DNA of 64,000 nt from Micromonospora rhizosphaerae (GTDB taxonomy: Bacteria; Actinomycetota; Actinomycetes; Mycobacteriales; Micromonosporaceae): the NCBI RefSeq assembly GCF_900091465.1, contig NZ_FMHV01000002.1:6882001-6946000 (forward strand), read 5' to 3'. Of this stretch, positions 17,330 through 26,768 are shown in pieces (the first letter of the stretch is position 1; every line of letters starts with the position of its first letter). The notes under the pieces were generated by a model, which was not told the origin of the DNA, did not search any database, and was given only the letters and a program-made list of their open reading frames with translations. Made by a program: the position numbers and the translations under genes.

Positions 17330-19288
17330 TTACTCCCCCGGCGTCGACTTCGCGATCTGCATCAGGAACTCGATGTTGGTGCGGGTCTGCTTGAGCCGGT
17401 CCAGCAGGAGGTCGAGCGCCGCCTGCGAGTCCAGCGAGTGCAGCACCTTCCGGAGCTTGTGGACGATCGCCAGCTCCTCCGGCGCGAGCAGAACCTCTTC
17501 CTTCCGCGTGCCGGACGGGTTGATGTCGATCGCAGGGAAGACCCGCTTGTCGGCGATCTTCCGGTCCAGCTTCAGCTCCGCGTTGCCGGTGCCCTTGAAC
17601 TCCTCGAAGATGACCGTGTCCGCCATGGACCCGGTCTCCACCAGGGCGGTGGCGAGGATGGTCAGGGAGCCGCCGTTCTCGATGTTGCGGGCCGCGCCGA
17701 GGAACCGCTTCGGCGGGTAGAGCGCGGTGGAGTCGATACCACCCGACATGATCCGGCCGCTGGCCGGCGCCGCCAGGTTGTACGACCGACCGAGCCGGGT
17801 CACGGAGTCGAGCAGCACGACCACGTCGTGCCCCAGCTCGACCAGCCGCTTCGCCCGCTCGATCGCCAGCTCCGCCACCGTCGTGTGGTCCTGCGGCGGA
17901 CGGTCGAACGTGGCCGCGACGACCTCGCCCTTCACCGACCGCTGCATGTCGGTGACCTCTTCCGGCCGCTCGTCCACCAGCACCACCATCAGGTGGCACT
18001 CCGGGTTGTTACGGGTGATCGCGTTCGCGATCGCCTGCAGCACCATGGTCTTACCGGCCTTCGGCGGCGAGACGATCAGCGCCCGCTGCCCCTTACCGAT
18101 CGGCATGACCAGATCGATCACCCGAGTGGTCAGGATGTGCGGCTCGGTCTCCAGCCGCAGCCGCTCCTGCGGGTACAGCGGAGTGAGCTTGTAGAACTCC
18201 GGCCGACGCTTCGCCTCCTCCGGCTCCATCCCATTGATGGTGTCCAGCCGGACCAGCGGGTTGTACTTGTCGCGCCGCTGCTCGCCCTCCCGGGCGGTCC
18301 GCACGGCGCCGGTGATGGCGTCACCGCGGCGCAGGCCGTACTTCTTGATCTGGGACATCGAGACGTAGACGTCGTTCGGGCCGGCCAGGTAGCCGGTGGT
18401 CCGGACGAAGGCGTAGTTGTCGAGTACGTCGATGATGCCGGCCACCGGCACGAGCACCTCGTCCTCGCCAACCTGCGGCTCGCGGCCCTCGCCGCCCTCG
18501 GCCCGGTCGCCCCGGCCGCGTCGCCGGTCCCGGAACCGGCTGCGCCGGCCGCGCCGGCCGCCGCCCTCGCCGTCCTCGTCACCGTCGTTGTCCCGCTCGG
18601 CGCGCTGACCACGGTCGTTGCGGTCGCCGCGGTCGCCGCGCTCGGCACGCTCGCCGCGCTCGGCACGCTCGCCGCGCTCGGCACGCTCGCCGCGCTCGCC
18701 GCGCTCGGCACGCTCGGCACGCTCGCCGCGCTCGGCACGCTCGCCGCGCTCGGCACGCTCGCCGCGCTCGCCGCGGTCACCCCGCTCGACGCGCTCGCGA
18801 CCGCCGCGGCCCTCGCCGCGCTCGGCCCGCTCGCCGGTCTCGGCGGTGGCCTCCTCGGTACGCGCCTCGGTCGGCCGCTCCTCGGCCGTCGCGGCCCGGC
18901 CGCGTCGGGTCCGGGTGCGGCCCTCGGTCACCTCGGCGGCCGGTGCCGCCGGGGCCTGCTCGGCGCGCCGCTCGGTGTCGGCTCGTTCCTCACGCACTTC
19001 GGCGTGCACCTCCTCCCGGGCCGGAGCGGCCGCGGCCGCGACCTCGGCCCGTGGTCGAGGGGTCCCGGCGGCGGCGCCGCCCTGCCGCTCGGTGATCGCG
19101 CTGATCAGCTCGCCCTTGCGCATGCGAGCCGTGCCGGAGATACCGAGCGACGCGGCCAGGCTCTGGAGCTCTGGCAGCAGCATCGCCGACAGGCCGGTAC
19201 CGCTGCGCCGACGGCGCGTGGGGGCGGCGGTGGTGGCTTCGCCAGCGACGTTGGAAACATCCGACGTCACGTCGGTGGTGTCGCTCAA
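17330..19288 (-). CDS. rho: Transcription termination factor Rho
   Basis: A 652-residue hexameric RNA helicase that ends transcription. It has an N-terminal Rho_N helical domain (LLPELQSLAASLGISGTA), then an Arg/Glu/Gly/Asp-rich insert of about 200 residues with ERGERA hexapeptide repeats. The RNA-binding cold-shock-like domain follows (GIIDVLDNYAFVRTTGYL), then the ATPase core with P-loop PPKAGKTMVLQ and the Q-loop near KGTGNAELKLDR. The start is read as TTG at 19288 with GAGGGAAGGAATCCA before it; a frame upstream to 19396 lacks family similarity. A 294-base leader precedes it, suitable for autoregulation. Confidence 0.93.
   Translation of the reverse strand: MSDTTDVTSDVSNVAGEATTAAPTRRRRSGTGLSAMLLPELQSLAASLGISGTARMRKGELISAITERQGGAAAGTPRPRAEVAAAAAPAREEVHAEVREERADTERRAEQAPAAPAAEVTEGRTRTRRGRAATAEERPTEARTEEATAETGERAERGEGRGGRERVERGDRGERGERAERGERAERGERAERAERGERGERAERGERAERGERAERGDRGDRNDRGQRAERDNDGDEDGEGGGRRGRRSRFRDRRRGRGDRAEGGEGREPQVGEDEVLVPVAGIIDVLDNYAFVRTTGYLAGPNDVYVSMSQIKKYGLRRGDAITGAVRTAREGEQRRDKYNPLVRLDTINGMEPEEAKRRPEFYKLTPLYPQERLRLETEPHILTTRVIDLVMPIGKGQRALIVSPPKAGKTMVLQAIANAITRNNPECHLMVVLVDERPEEVTDMQRSVKGEVVAATFDRPPQDHTTVAELAIERAKRLVELGHDVVVLLDSVTRLGRSYNLAAPASGRIMSGGIDSTALYPPKRFLGAARNIENGGSLTILATALVETGSMADTVIFEEFKGTGNAELKLDRKIADKRVFPAIDINPSGTRKEEVLLAPEELAIVHKLRKVLHSLDSQAALDLLLDRLKQTRTNIEFLMQIAKSTPGE
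18624..18790. repeat. 18-bp tandem repeats inside rho
   Basis: Imperfect tandem copies of an 18-base unit (plus strand CCGCGCTCGGCACGCTCG) encode ERGERA hexapeptides in the disordered insert of Rho. The low-complexity stretch also yields long false frames on the other strand. It could vary in copy number by slippage. Confidence 0.85.
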
Positions 19289-19582
19289 TGGATTCCTTCC
19301 CTCGATAGGCCGGGACTGCCCGGAGTCGAAAATCAGGTGGCCGGGCGGCCTCGGTGCACCCGCCTCGCATTGACGCGTCGCGGGAGTTTGTGACACAGCA
19401 GCCGGTCGGTTTCCCGACTCACCAACCTCGGTGAGCAGGTCTCGCCGTCTGCGGCGACCTGTGGAAACTGCGGTGCGGCGTGGGCCTTGGCAGGGGTGAC
19501 GGGCTGACCGCCGAGAGCTTCGGGGGTGCGCCGACCCGCAGGAGATTCCATGCTTCGCGGCTGTGCTGAGTCTAGAGCGTAA
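19289..19582 (-). promoter_or_regulatory. Long leader region of rho
   Basis: This 294-base stretch between the thrB stop and the rho start holds no convincing gene. Just after thrB the minus strand reads a TAGACT hexamer that could be a -10 element for a rho promoter. Rho is commonly autoregulated through a long untranslated leader, so this is its likely location. No clear hairpin terminator separates thrB from rho, so read-through from the thr genes is also possible. Confidence 0.35.
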
Positions 19583-20530
19583 TCAACTCTTACGACCTGC
19601 GGCAACAGGGTCCCGCTCGGCGTGTCCAAGTCTACCCCGGGTCACCCGGGCACCGCTGACGTCTATGGACAACCGCCAGAGCTGCCAATCTCTTCCCGGG
19701 TCGAAGCCCTCCGGCGGCTCGGTCAGCGCCAGAACCGTCGGGCCCGCCCCACTGACCACAGCCGCCACATCCGCCACACGTAGGGCGCTGACCAGGGCCG
19801 CCGTGGCCGGCATGCCCGCTGCGCGATAGTCCTGATGCAGCCGGTCGACCGTGGCCGGCAGCAGCAGCCTCGGCTCGGCGGTCAGCGCGTGCACCAGCAG
19901 CGCCGCCCGGCCGGCGGTCAGCGCGGCGTCGGCGTGCGGCACCGTGGCCGGCAGCGCGGCGCGAGCCGCGGCGGTCAGGCCGCGCTCCTCGGGCACGAAG
20001 ACCGTGGGGCGGACGCCGTCGGCGACGGCCAGCGACACCGCCCGGGCGCCGGACGGGTCCGTCCAGGCGACGGTGAAGCCGCCGAGCAGGCAGGGGGCCA
20101 CATTGTCCGGGTGGCCCTCGAGCTCGGCGGCCAGGCGGAGCGCGGCAGCCTCGTCGAGCCGCCGCACGCCGTCGACCACCAGGGCCCGGGCCAGCTGCAC
20201 CCCGGCCACGATCGCCGCGGACGAGGAACCGAGGCCGCGAGCCTGCGGGATCCGGTTGACACACTCCACCGCCAACCCGGGGGGCTGGCCGCCGAGCGCG
20301 TCGAAGGTGGCGCGCATGGCCCGGGCCACCAGGTGCCGGTCGTCTTCGGGCAACTCCCCGGCGCCCTGACCGGTCACCGTCACCCGAACGCCGCCGTCCG
20401 ACGTGACCTCGGCGGCGACGTCGTCGTACAGCCCAAGGGCGAGCCCGAGCGAGTCGAAACCCGGCCCCAGATTGGCGCTGGTGGCGGGAACCCGGACCCG
20501 GACCGGACCCGTTTCGAAAGTCAACGGCAC
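19583..20530 (-). CDS. thrB: Homoserine kinase
   Basis: A 315-residue GHMP kinase that phosphorylates homoserine for threonine synthesis. It has the N-terminal VRVPATSANLGPGFDSLGLA motif, the ATP-binding IPQARGLGSSSAAIVAG and a late AVVSGAGPTVLAL motif. It belongs with hom and thrC further upstream on the same strand, but two transporter genes of about 5 kb lie between thrC and thrB. It is immediately followed by rho, the usual actinomycete order. Confidence 0.95.
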   Translation of the reverse strand: MPLTFETGPVRVRVPATSANLGPGFDSLGLALGLYDDVAAEVTSDGGVRVTVTGQGAGELPEDDRHLVARAMRATFDALGGQPPGLAVECVNRIPQARGLGSSSAAIVAGVQLARALVVDGVRRLDEAAALRLAAELEGHPDNVAPCLLGGFTVAWTDPSGARAVSLAVADGVRPTVFVPEERGLTAAARAALPATVPHADAALTAGRAALLVHALTAEPRLLLPATVDRLHQDYRAAGMPATAALVSALRVADVAAVVSGAGPTVLALTEPPEGFDPGRDWQLWRLSIDVSGARVTRGRLGHAERDPVAAGRKS

Positions 20531-20617
20531 CGGCTCATGCTAGGGCGGCGGACCGGCACTCCGGCGAAGCGCCCGGAGCGTGGGACGCGACCCGCGCCCG
20601 AGGGCAGGGGCCGCCGC

Positions 20618-21862
20618 TCAGCGGGTGGGCGCCGGGTCCAGCTCGACGGCCGGGTCGGTCAGCGAGAGCCGCCGGGTGGCGAACCGCCAGCCGACCGCGT
20701 AGACGAGGGTGACCAGGCCGCAGCCGGCCAGCACCACCCGCTCGTCGACGACGTCGACCACCGAGGCCACCACGAGCTGGCTCACCGATACCGCCAGCGT
20801 CGCCAGCATCATGTCGGTGGCGAAGATCCGCCCGCGCAGTCCGTCCGGCACTTCGCCCTGGAGGGCGAAGTTCGACATCACCCAGTTGCTGCCGCCGGCG
20901 GCGTGCGCGACGAAGACCAGCAGCAGCACCAGCGGGAACCAGCCAGCCACCGAGGTGCCGAGGTACGCCAGCCCGTACAGGGACATCGACAGCGCGAGGC
21001 CCGGCAGCAGCCAGGACCGGTTGGTCAGCACCCGGCGCATCAGGATCGGCCCGACCAGCGCGCCCGCGCCGCGGACCGCGAAGAGCAGGCCGGTGCCGAC
21101 GCCGCCGACGCCGTACACGCTGGCGAGCAGCGGGAAGACCGTCAGCACGCCGTTTCCCAGGCCAACCGCGGACTTGACGGTGACCAGCGCCAGCACCCGC
21201 GGCCGGTGCCCGATGTGGCCCAGCGCCTCGCGGATCGCCACCCACGTGCGCTGCGTCGGCCGCGCGCCGTCGCGCGGGGCCTGCAGGGGCCGGCGGATCA
21301 GCGCGGCCAGGCCCGCGGCCAGCGCCAGTCCGACCGCCGCCACCCAGAAGCTGGCGTACGGCCCGGAGGCCGTGGCGAGCAGACCGCCGAGCGAGGCGCC
21401 GACGATGGTCATCGTCCCCCACGCCGAGCCGGCGACCGCGTTGCCGGCGGCCAGCTCGTCGGGGTCGAGGACGTTGGGCAGGGCGGCCTGGGCGGCCGGC
21501 GAGTAGAACGCCTTCGCCACCGCGATCACGCCGATCGCCACCATCGCCAGCCACGCCGTGCCGGCGCCGCGTACCCCGAGCAGCAGCAGGGCCCCGGCCA
21601 GGGCGGCCAGGTTCGCCGTCACCATGATCTTCTTGCGGTCGAACCGGTCCGCGATGGTGCCGGTGTACGGCAGCAGCAGCGCCACGACCCCGGTGTCCAC
21701 GGCCAGCACGAGCGCGCCCCACACGCCGCTGCCGGTCAGCTCCGGCAGGAGCACGAGCAGCGGCACCATGACAAACCAGTCGGCCCCGAATACCACCAGC
21801 TCGGCCAGGAAGAGGTTGCGGAAGTCGCGGTTGCGGACGAGGACCGAGAGGGTGGGTGACAC
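20618..21862 (-). CDS. MFS exporter (EntS-like family)
   Basis: A 414-residue major facilitator with about 12 membrane helices. It has FRNLFLAELVVFGADWFVM at the N-terminus and the loop 2-3 motif GTIADRFDRKKIMV. The pattern resembles siderophore or drug exporters of the EntS/MFS_3 group. The substrate is unknown. It begins with GTG, sits between thrC and thrB with its RND neighbour on the same strand, and has 87 bases before thrB. Its place inside the threonine cluster suggests late insertion. Confidence 0.85.
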   Translation of the reverse strand: MSPTLSVLVRNRDFRNLFLAELVVFGADWFVMVPLLVLLPELTGSGVWGALVLAVDTGVVALLLPYTGTIADRFDRKKIMVTANLAALAGALLLLGVRGAGTAWLAMVAIGVIAVAKAFYSPAAQAALPNVLDPDELAAGNAVAGSAWGTMTIVGASLGGLLATASGPYASFWVAAVGLALAAGLAALIRRPLQAPRDGARPTQRTWVAIREALGHIGHRPRVLALVTVKSAVGLGNGVLTVFPLLASVYGVGGVGTGLLFAVRGAGALVGPILMRRVLTNRSWLLPGLALSMSLYGLAYLGTSVAGWFPLVLLLVFVAHAAGGSNWVMSNFALQGEVPDGLRGRIFATDMMLATLAVSVSQLVVASVVDVVDERVVLAGCGLVTLVYAVGWRFATRRLSLTDPAVELDPAPTR

Positions 21863-22211
21863 GCCCGCACCCTACCCGGCGGGTCCGACCTCGGTGACGT
21901 GCCCGAGCAGCCGGGAGACGGTCACAAGGTGTAGCCGCGGGAACGCAGCCTGGACCGAGCCGGCGCCGCCGACCAGGAGGGCGGTGTGGCGCAGCACGGA
22001 CCGCCTTGCCCACCGGCGCACCCCGTCCGCCATGGCCCCGCTCCGCTCCGCGCGGTCGCCCCACCGGAGCGATCCGACGCATAAAGCGTGTATCAGCTCA
22101 CTCGAGGACGCCGTCGCCCATCCGACGCAGACCGACCCGATGCGCACCTCACACCGGATCGCCGGCCGGGACGCCCCGACAGGTCATCCGCCCGGGAGTC
22201 CCCGTTCGCGA
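21863..22211. other. Intergenic stretch between the MFS and RND genes
   Basis: There is no convincing gene in these 349 bases. A minus-strand frame (21872-22147, 91 codons, containing MADGVRRWARRSVLRHTALL) is open but has no recognisable family, ribosome site or domain. The region probably carries the MFS promoter. Confidence 0.4.
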
Positions 22212-25200
22212 TTACTCCGTCGGCGGCAGCGGCGAACGGCGGCTCTTCGGCAGCCGCAGCACCTCGAACTGGTCGGTCCCGTCGACGAGCGCGGCGGAGG
22301 GCTCCGGCCGGGGCGCCGGAGCGGCGTCCGCCGGCGCGAGCGAGGCGGCGGCGACCCCCGGTGCGTCCGCCGACCCGGCCATCGCGGGCTCCCCGGCCGC
22401 CCGGGCGGGCCGACCGGTCCGGCGGGCGCGACGCTCCCGCAGCGACTCCTTGGTGCGCTCCACCATCGTGTAGAGCGTCGGCACCAGGATCAGCGTCAGC
22501 AGCGTCGAGCTGAGCAGACCACCGATCACCACGACCGCCAGCGGCTGCGAGATGAAGCCGCCCTCGCCGGTCAACCCGAAGGCCATCGGCAGCAGCGCGA
22601 AGATGGTGGCGACCGCGGTCATCAGGATCGGCCGCAGCCGGCGCCGGCCGCCCTCGACCACCGCCTCGGTCACGCCCATCCCCCGCGCCCGGTACTGGTT
22701 GATCAGATCGAGCAGCACGATCGCGTTCGTCACCACGATGCCGACCAGCATCAGCACGCCGATCAGCGCCGGCACGCCCAGCGGGGTGCCGGTGGCCAGC
22801 AGCAGTCCGATCGCGCCGGTCGCCGCGAACGGGATGGACACCAGCAGGATCAGCGCCTGGGTCAGGCTGCGGAACGTGCCCACCATGATCAGGAAGACGA
22901 TCGCGATCGCGGCGAGCACGGCCAGCCCCAGGTCGCCGAAGGCCTCCTTCTGGTCGGCGCTCACGCCGCCCACGGCGAACGTCGCCCCCGGCACGTCCAG
23001 GGCATCCAGCCGCTTCTGCAGCTCCTGGGTGGTGGCGCCGAGGTTGGAGCCGGTGGCCGTACCGGTGACGGAGACGCTGCGCTCGCCGTCGATCCGGGTG
23101 ACCTGCTGCGGCCCCTCCACCTGGTGCACGTCGGCGATGTCGTCCAGCTTGACCCGGCCCACCGGCAGGGCGCGCAGCTCGGCCACGGTCAGCGGCGGCC
23201 GGGCGCCGGTGCTCAGCACCACGTCCTGCTGGGCCCCGTCGAGGGCGACCTGGCCCAGCGGCGCGCCCCGGTACGCCTGCGCGACCAGCTGCCCGACCGC
23301 CGCCTCGGTCAGCCCGGCCCGGGCCGCGGCGACCCGGTCGACGCTGACCTCGATCCGGGGCACCCGCTCGGCCAGGCTGGTGGAGACGTCCTCGACGTCC
23401 GGCGTACCTTCCATCGCCCCGCGGGCGGCCTCGGCGGCCCGGGCCAGCACCTCCGGGTCGGTGGCCTGCACGACCACCTCGAGTCGGTTGGCGGAGGCGC
23501 TCTGCCCCGCACCGAAGCTGATCTCGCCCGCGTCGGGCCCGAGCGCATCCAGTTCCGGGCGCAGCTTGCGCTTCATCGCGGCCGCGTCGGTGTCGCCGTC
23601 GAGGGCGACCGAGAACGTGGCGGTGTTGTTGCCGCCGCCGCCCTCCCAGGGCCGGTCGTTGCCGCCCGCCGTCACCTGGTAGGTCCGCACGCCCTCGGTC
23701 CGCCCCAGCACCTCCTCGACCTTGCGGGCCGCCTCGTCGGTGCCGGCCAGGCCGGTGCCCGCCGGCAGCTGCTGGGTGATGTTCAGCGTGTCCTGGCCGG
23801 AGTCGTCCAGGAAGTTGGTCTCCAGCTGGCGGGAGAGACCGAAGGTGCCGAGCAGCACCAGCAGGCCCAGCCCGACGGTGGCCCAGCGGGTCTTCCGGGA
23901 GCGGGTGGCGAACCCGATCGCCGGCAGGTACGCCCGCTGCAACGGGCTGCGCAGCTCCCGCTCCTCCGCGCTCCGCCGGCTCGCGGCCTGGTGGGCGCCG
24001 CCGGCCCGGCGGGGCCGGAGGAACCAGTACGCGAGCACCGGGATGACGGTCAGCGAGACCAGCAGCGAGGCGAGCAGGGCGACCGTGACGGTGATCGCGA
24101 AGGGCGCGAAGAGCTGCCCGACGAAGCCCCCGACCAGCGCGATCGGCGCGAAGACGGCGACCGTGGTCAGGGTCGAGGCGGTCACCGCGCCGGCCACCTC
24201 ACGGACCGCGCCGAGGATCGCGTCCCGCTTCCGCTCGCCGTACTCCAGGTGTCGCTTGATGTTCTCCAGCACCACGATGGAGTCGTCGACCACCCGGCCG
24301 ACGGCGATGGTCAGCGCGCCGAGGGTGAGCAGGTTGAGCGAGTAGTCTCCGACCCAGAGCGCGATCAGCGCGACCAGCACCGACAGCGGGATGGAGACCG
24401 CGGTCACCGCGGTGGAGCGAATCGAGAGCAGGAAGACCAGGATCACCACGACCGCCATCAGCAGGCCGAGCAGACCCTCGGTGGTGAGGCTCTCGATGGA
24501 CTTCTCGACGAACGGGGCCTGGTCGAAGACGACGGTCAGCTCGGCGCCGGAGGCGGCCTTCAGCTCGTCCAGCCGGTCCCGGATCTCGTGCGAGATCTCC
24601 ACCGCGTTGCCGTCCGGGCTCGCGGTGACCGCGATGCCCAGGCTGGGCCGGCCGTTGGTCCGGGTGATCGCGGTGGCCGGGGCGAGCTGCTGCTCGACCC
24701 GGGCGACGTCGCCGAGGCGGACCGGGGCGGCGGGGGCGGTGGAGACGACGATGCCGCGCAGCTCGTCCACATTCCGGATCGGGGTGCCCACCTGGACCGG
24801 GAGCGAGCGGCTCCCGTCGGCCACCGCGCCGGCCGGCACCGCGACGCCGTTGGTCTGCAGCGCCTGCCCGATGGCGGTGGGCGCGAGCCGGGCCGCGGCC
24901 AGCTTCGCCGGGTCAGGGGTGATCACCACGACCTGGTCGCGGGCGCCGGTCACCGCGACCGTGCGGACCCCCTCCAGCCCCTCCAGCTCGGGTACGACGG
25001 TCTGCCGCAGCTTCTCGGCCAGGGCGCGCTCGTCCGCGCCGCCGGTCGCCGCGACCACCACGGCGGGCAGGTCGTCGGTGCTGCCGGCGAGGACCTGCGG
25101 GTCCACCCCCTGCGGCAGCTGCGCCTCGATCCGGTTCAGCGCGGTCTGCATCTTGTTGACCACGTCGCCGAGGTCGGTGCCGAACTTGTACTGGACCAGA

Positions 25201-25475
25201 ACGGTGGTGGAGCCCTCGCGGGAGGTGGAGGTGACCTTCTCCAGCCCCGGAATGCCCTGGAGGCTGTTCTCGATCGGCTCGGTGACCTGGGACTCGACGA
25301 TCTCCGGCGCGGCGCCCGGGTAGGCCGCCACGATGAACGCGGCCGGGTACTCCAGCGACGGCAGGAGCTGCTGCTTCAGCGACGGCACGGCGTACGCCCC
25401 GAACGCCGTGGTCACCAGCGCGATGAGGGCGACCAGCCCCCGGTTGGCGAGGCTGAATCTGGCGAGCAGCGACAT
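22212..25475 (-). CDS. RND-family (HAE1-type) efflux transporter
   Basis: A 1087-residue transporter of the AcrB fold in a Gram-positive host, like Bacillus SwrC. It has an N-terminal helix (LANRGLVALIALVTTAFGAY), two large extracellular loops, and about 12 helices. RND markers include FVGQLFAPFAITVTVALLAS and the conserved aspartate pair region RVVDDSIVVLENIKRHLE in TM4. A disordered Ala/Pro tail of about 70 residues follows TM12. No membrane-fusion protein or outer channel is adjacent. It likely exports lipids, surfactants or drugs. It lies inside the thr cluster, 119 bases after thrC. Confidence 0.9.
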   Translation of the reverse strand: MSLLARFSLANRGLVALIALVTTAFGAYAVPSLKQQLLPSLEYPAAFIVAAYPGAAPEIVESQVTEPIENSLQGIPGLEKVTSTSREGSTTVLVQYKFGTDLGDVVNKMQTALNRIEAQLPQGVDPQVLAGSTDDLPAVVVAATGGADERALAEKLRQTVVPELEGLEGVRTVAVTGARDQVVVITPDPAKLAAARLAPTAIGQALQTNGVAVPAGAVADGSRSLPVQVGTPIRNVDELRGIVVSTAPAAPVRLGDVARVEQQLAPATAITRTNGRPSLGIAVTASPDGNAVEISHEIRDRLDELKAASGAELTVVFDQAPFVEKSIESLTTEGLLGLLMAVVVILVFLLSIRSTAVTAVSIPLSVLVALIALWVGDYSLNLLTLGALTIAVGRVVDDSIVVLENIKRHLEYGERKRDAILGAVREVAGAVTASTLTTVAVFAPIALVGGFVGQLFAPFAITVTVALLASLLVSLTVIPVLAYWFLRPRRAGGAHQAASRRSAEERELRSPLQRAYLPAIGFATRSRKTRWATVGLGLLVLLGTFGLSRQLETNFLDDSGQDTLNITQQLPAGTGLAGTDEAARKVEEVLGRTEGVRTYQVTAGGNDRPWEGGGGNNTATFSVALDGDTDAAAMKRKLRPELDALGPDAGEISFGAGQSASANRLEVVVQATDPEVLARAAEAARGAMEGTPDVEDVSTSLAERVPRIEVSVDRVAAARAGLTEAAVGQLVAQAYRGAPLGQVALDGAQQDVVLSTGARPPLTVAELRALPVGRVKLDDIADVHQVEGPQQVTRIDGERSVSVTGTATGSNLGATTQELQKRLDALDVPGATFAVGGVSADQKEAFGDLGLAVLAAIAIVFLIMVGTFRSLTQALILLVSIPFAATGAIGLLLATGTPLGVPALIGVLMLVGIVVTNAIVLLDLINQYRARGMGVTEAVVEGGRRRLRPILMTAVATIFALLPMAFGLTGEGGFISQPLAVVVIGGLLSSTLLTLILVPTLYTMVERTKESLRERRARRTGRPARAAGEPAMAGSADAPGVAAASLAPADAAPAPRPEPSAALVDGTDQFEVLRLPKSRRSPLPPTE

Positions 25476-25594
25476 CGGCGTGGCTCACTTCCGGGGGAGG
25501 TCTGCGAGGTAGGGAGAAGTCTGCCCGACCCGATCTTCCCCGCCGCCGTCAACCCCCCGCTGCCCCGCCCGCCCCGACCGTCGGTGCGGGCGGC

Positions 25595-26644
25595 TCAGAC
25601 GAGATCCAGGGAGCGCGCTGCGGCCAGGGCGTCGTTGGCGATGGTCACCGGGGCGGGGGCGGTGGAGATCGCCCACTCCGGGTCCTTCAGGCCGTGGCCG
25701 GTGACCGTGCAGACCACTGTGGACCCGGCCGGGACCCGGCCGGCCGCCGCCTGCTGGAGCAGGCCGGCCACGCTGGCCGCGCTGCCCAGCTCGACGAAGA
25801 CCCCGACCTCCCGCGCCAGCAGCCGGTACGCCGTCAGGATCTCCCGGTCGGTGACCGCGGCGATCAGGCCCTCCGAGGCGTCCCGGGCGTCGATCGCCCT
25901 GGTCCAGCTCGCCGGGTTGCCGATCCGGATGGCGGTGGCGATGGTGGACGGCTCCGGCACCACCTGGCCGGTGACGATCGGCGCGGCGCCGGCCGCCTGG
26001 AAGCCGTACATCTTCGGGGCGCGGGTGGCGTTGCCGGCCAGTACGTCCTCGGAGTAACCCATCCAGTAGGCGGAGATGTTGCCGGCGTTGCCGACCGGCA
26101 GGCAGTGGATGTCCGGCGCGTCGCCCAGCGCCTCGACGATCTCGAAGGCGGCGGTCTTCTGGCCGTGCAGCCGATCGACGTTCACCGAGTTGACCAGGGC
26201 CACCGGGTAGTCCTGGGCGAGCTTGCCGGCCAGCGCCAGGCAGTCGTCGAAGTTGCCCTGGACCTGGAGCAGCTTCGCGCCGTGCACCAGCGCCTGGGCC
26301 AGCTTGCCCAGGGCGATCTTGCCCTGCGGCACCAGCACCGCGCAGGTGATCCCGGCGCGCGCCGCGTACGCCGCGGCGGAGGCGCTGGTGTTGCCGGTGG
26401 AGGCGCAGATGATCGCCTTGTCACCGGCCTCGACCGCCTTGGAGACGGCGACCGTCATGCCGCGGTCCTTGAACGACCCGGTCGGGTTGGCCCCCTCGAC
26501 CTTCAGGTGGACGTCGGCGCCCACCCGTGCGGAGAGCACCGGCGCCGGCAGCAGCGGGGTGTTCCCCTCGTGCAGGGTGACGACCGGGGTGGCGTCGGTG
26601 ACCGGCAGCCGGTCGCGGTACGTCTCGATCAGACCCCGCCACAT
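25595..26644 (-). CDS. thrC: Threonine synthase
   Basis: A 349-residue PLP enzyme that turns O-phosphohomoserine into threonine. The PLP lysine is in [15 protein letters not shown], and the phosphate-binding loop is in [13 protein letters not shown]. It is the short bacterial type. The start at 26644 has AAGGAGGGCGAC before ATG; the frame opens further upstream without similarity. It follows hom by 124 bases. On the other side two transporters separate it from thrB. Confidence 0.94.
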   Translation of the reverse strand: MWRGLIETYRDRLPVTDATPVVTLHEGNTPLLPAPVLSARVGADVHLKVEGANPTGSFKDRGMTVAVSKAVEAGDKAIICASTGNTSASAAAYAARAGITCAVLVPQGKIALGKLAQALVHGAKLLQVQGNFDDCLALAGKLAQDYPVALVNSVNVDRLHGQKTAAFEIVEALGDAPDIHCLPVGNAGNISAYWMGYSEDVLAGNATRAPKMYGFQAAGAAPIVTGQVVPEPSTIATAIRIGNPASWTRAIDARDASEGLIAAVTDREILTAYRLLAREVGVFVELGSAASVAGLLQQAAAGRVPAGSTVVCTVTGHGLKDPEWAISTAPAPVTIANDALAAARSLDLV

Positions 26645-26768
26645 GTCGCCCTCCTTCGCCGCTACCGCCCCGCCGAGCCGGGGGCACCTCCAGACTGGCC
26701 CAACCCTCCCGACCGGTCCACGGCGCACCTGCCCTTAACCACCAGGCGAGACGCGAACCCCGACTGGC

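Noticed and set aside
18600..18850. Possible CRISPR array because of regular repeats
   Set aside because: The repeat unit is 18 bases without unique spacers and lies in the rho coding frame. No CRISPR array or cas gene was seen in the window.
18618..19373. Plus-strand frame encoding PRSARS-type repeats
   Set aside because: It is the reverse reading of the ERGERA repeats in rho and has no independent support.
21558..26057. A 1499-codon plus-strand open frame over the RND and thrC genes
   Set aside because: It is antisense to two clearly recognised genes and gives a Arg/Gln/His-rich product without family motifs.
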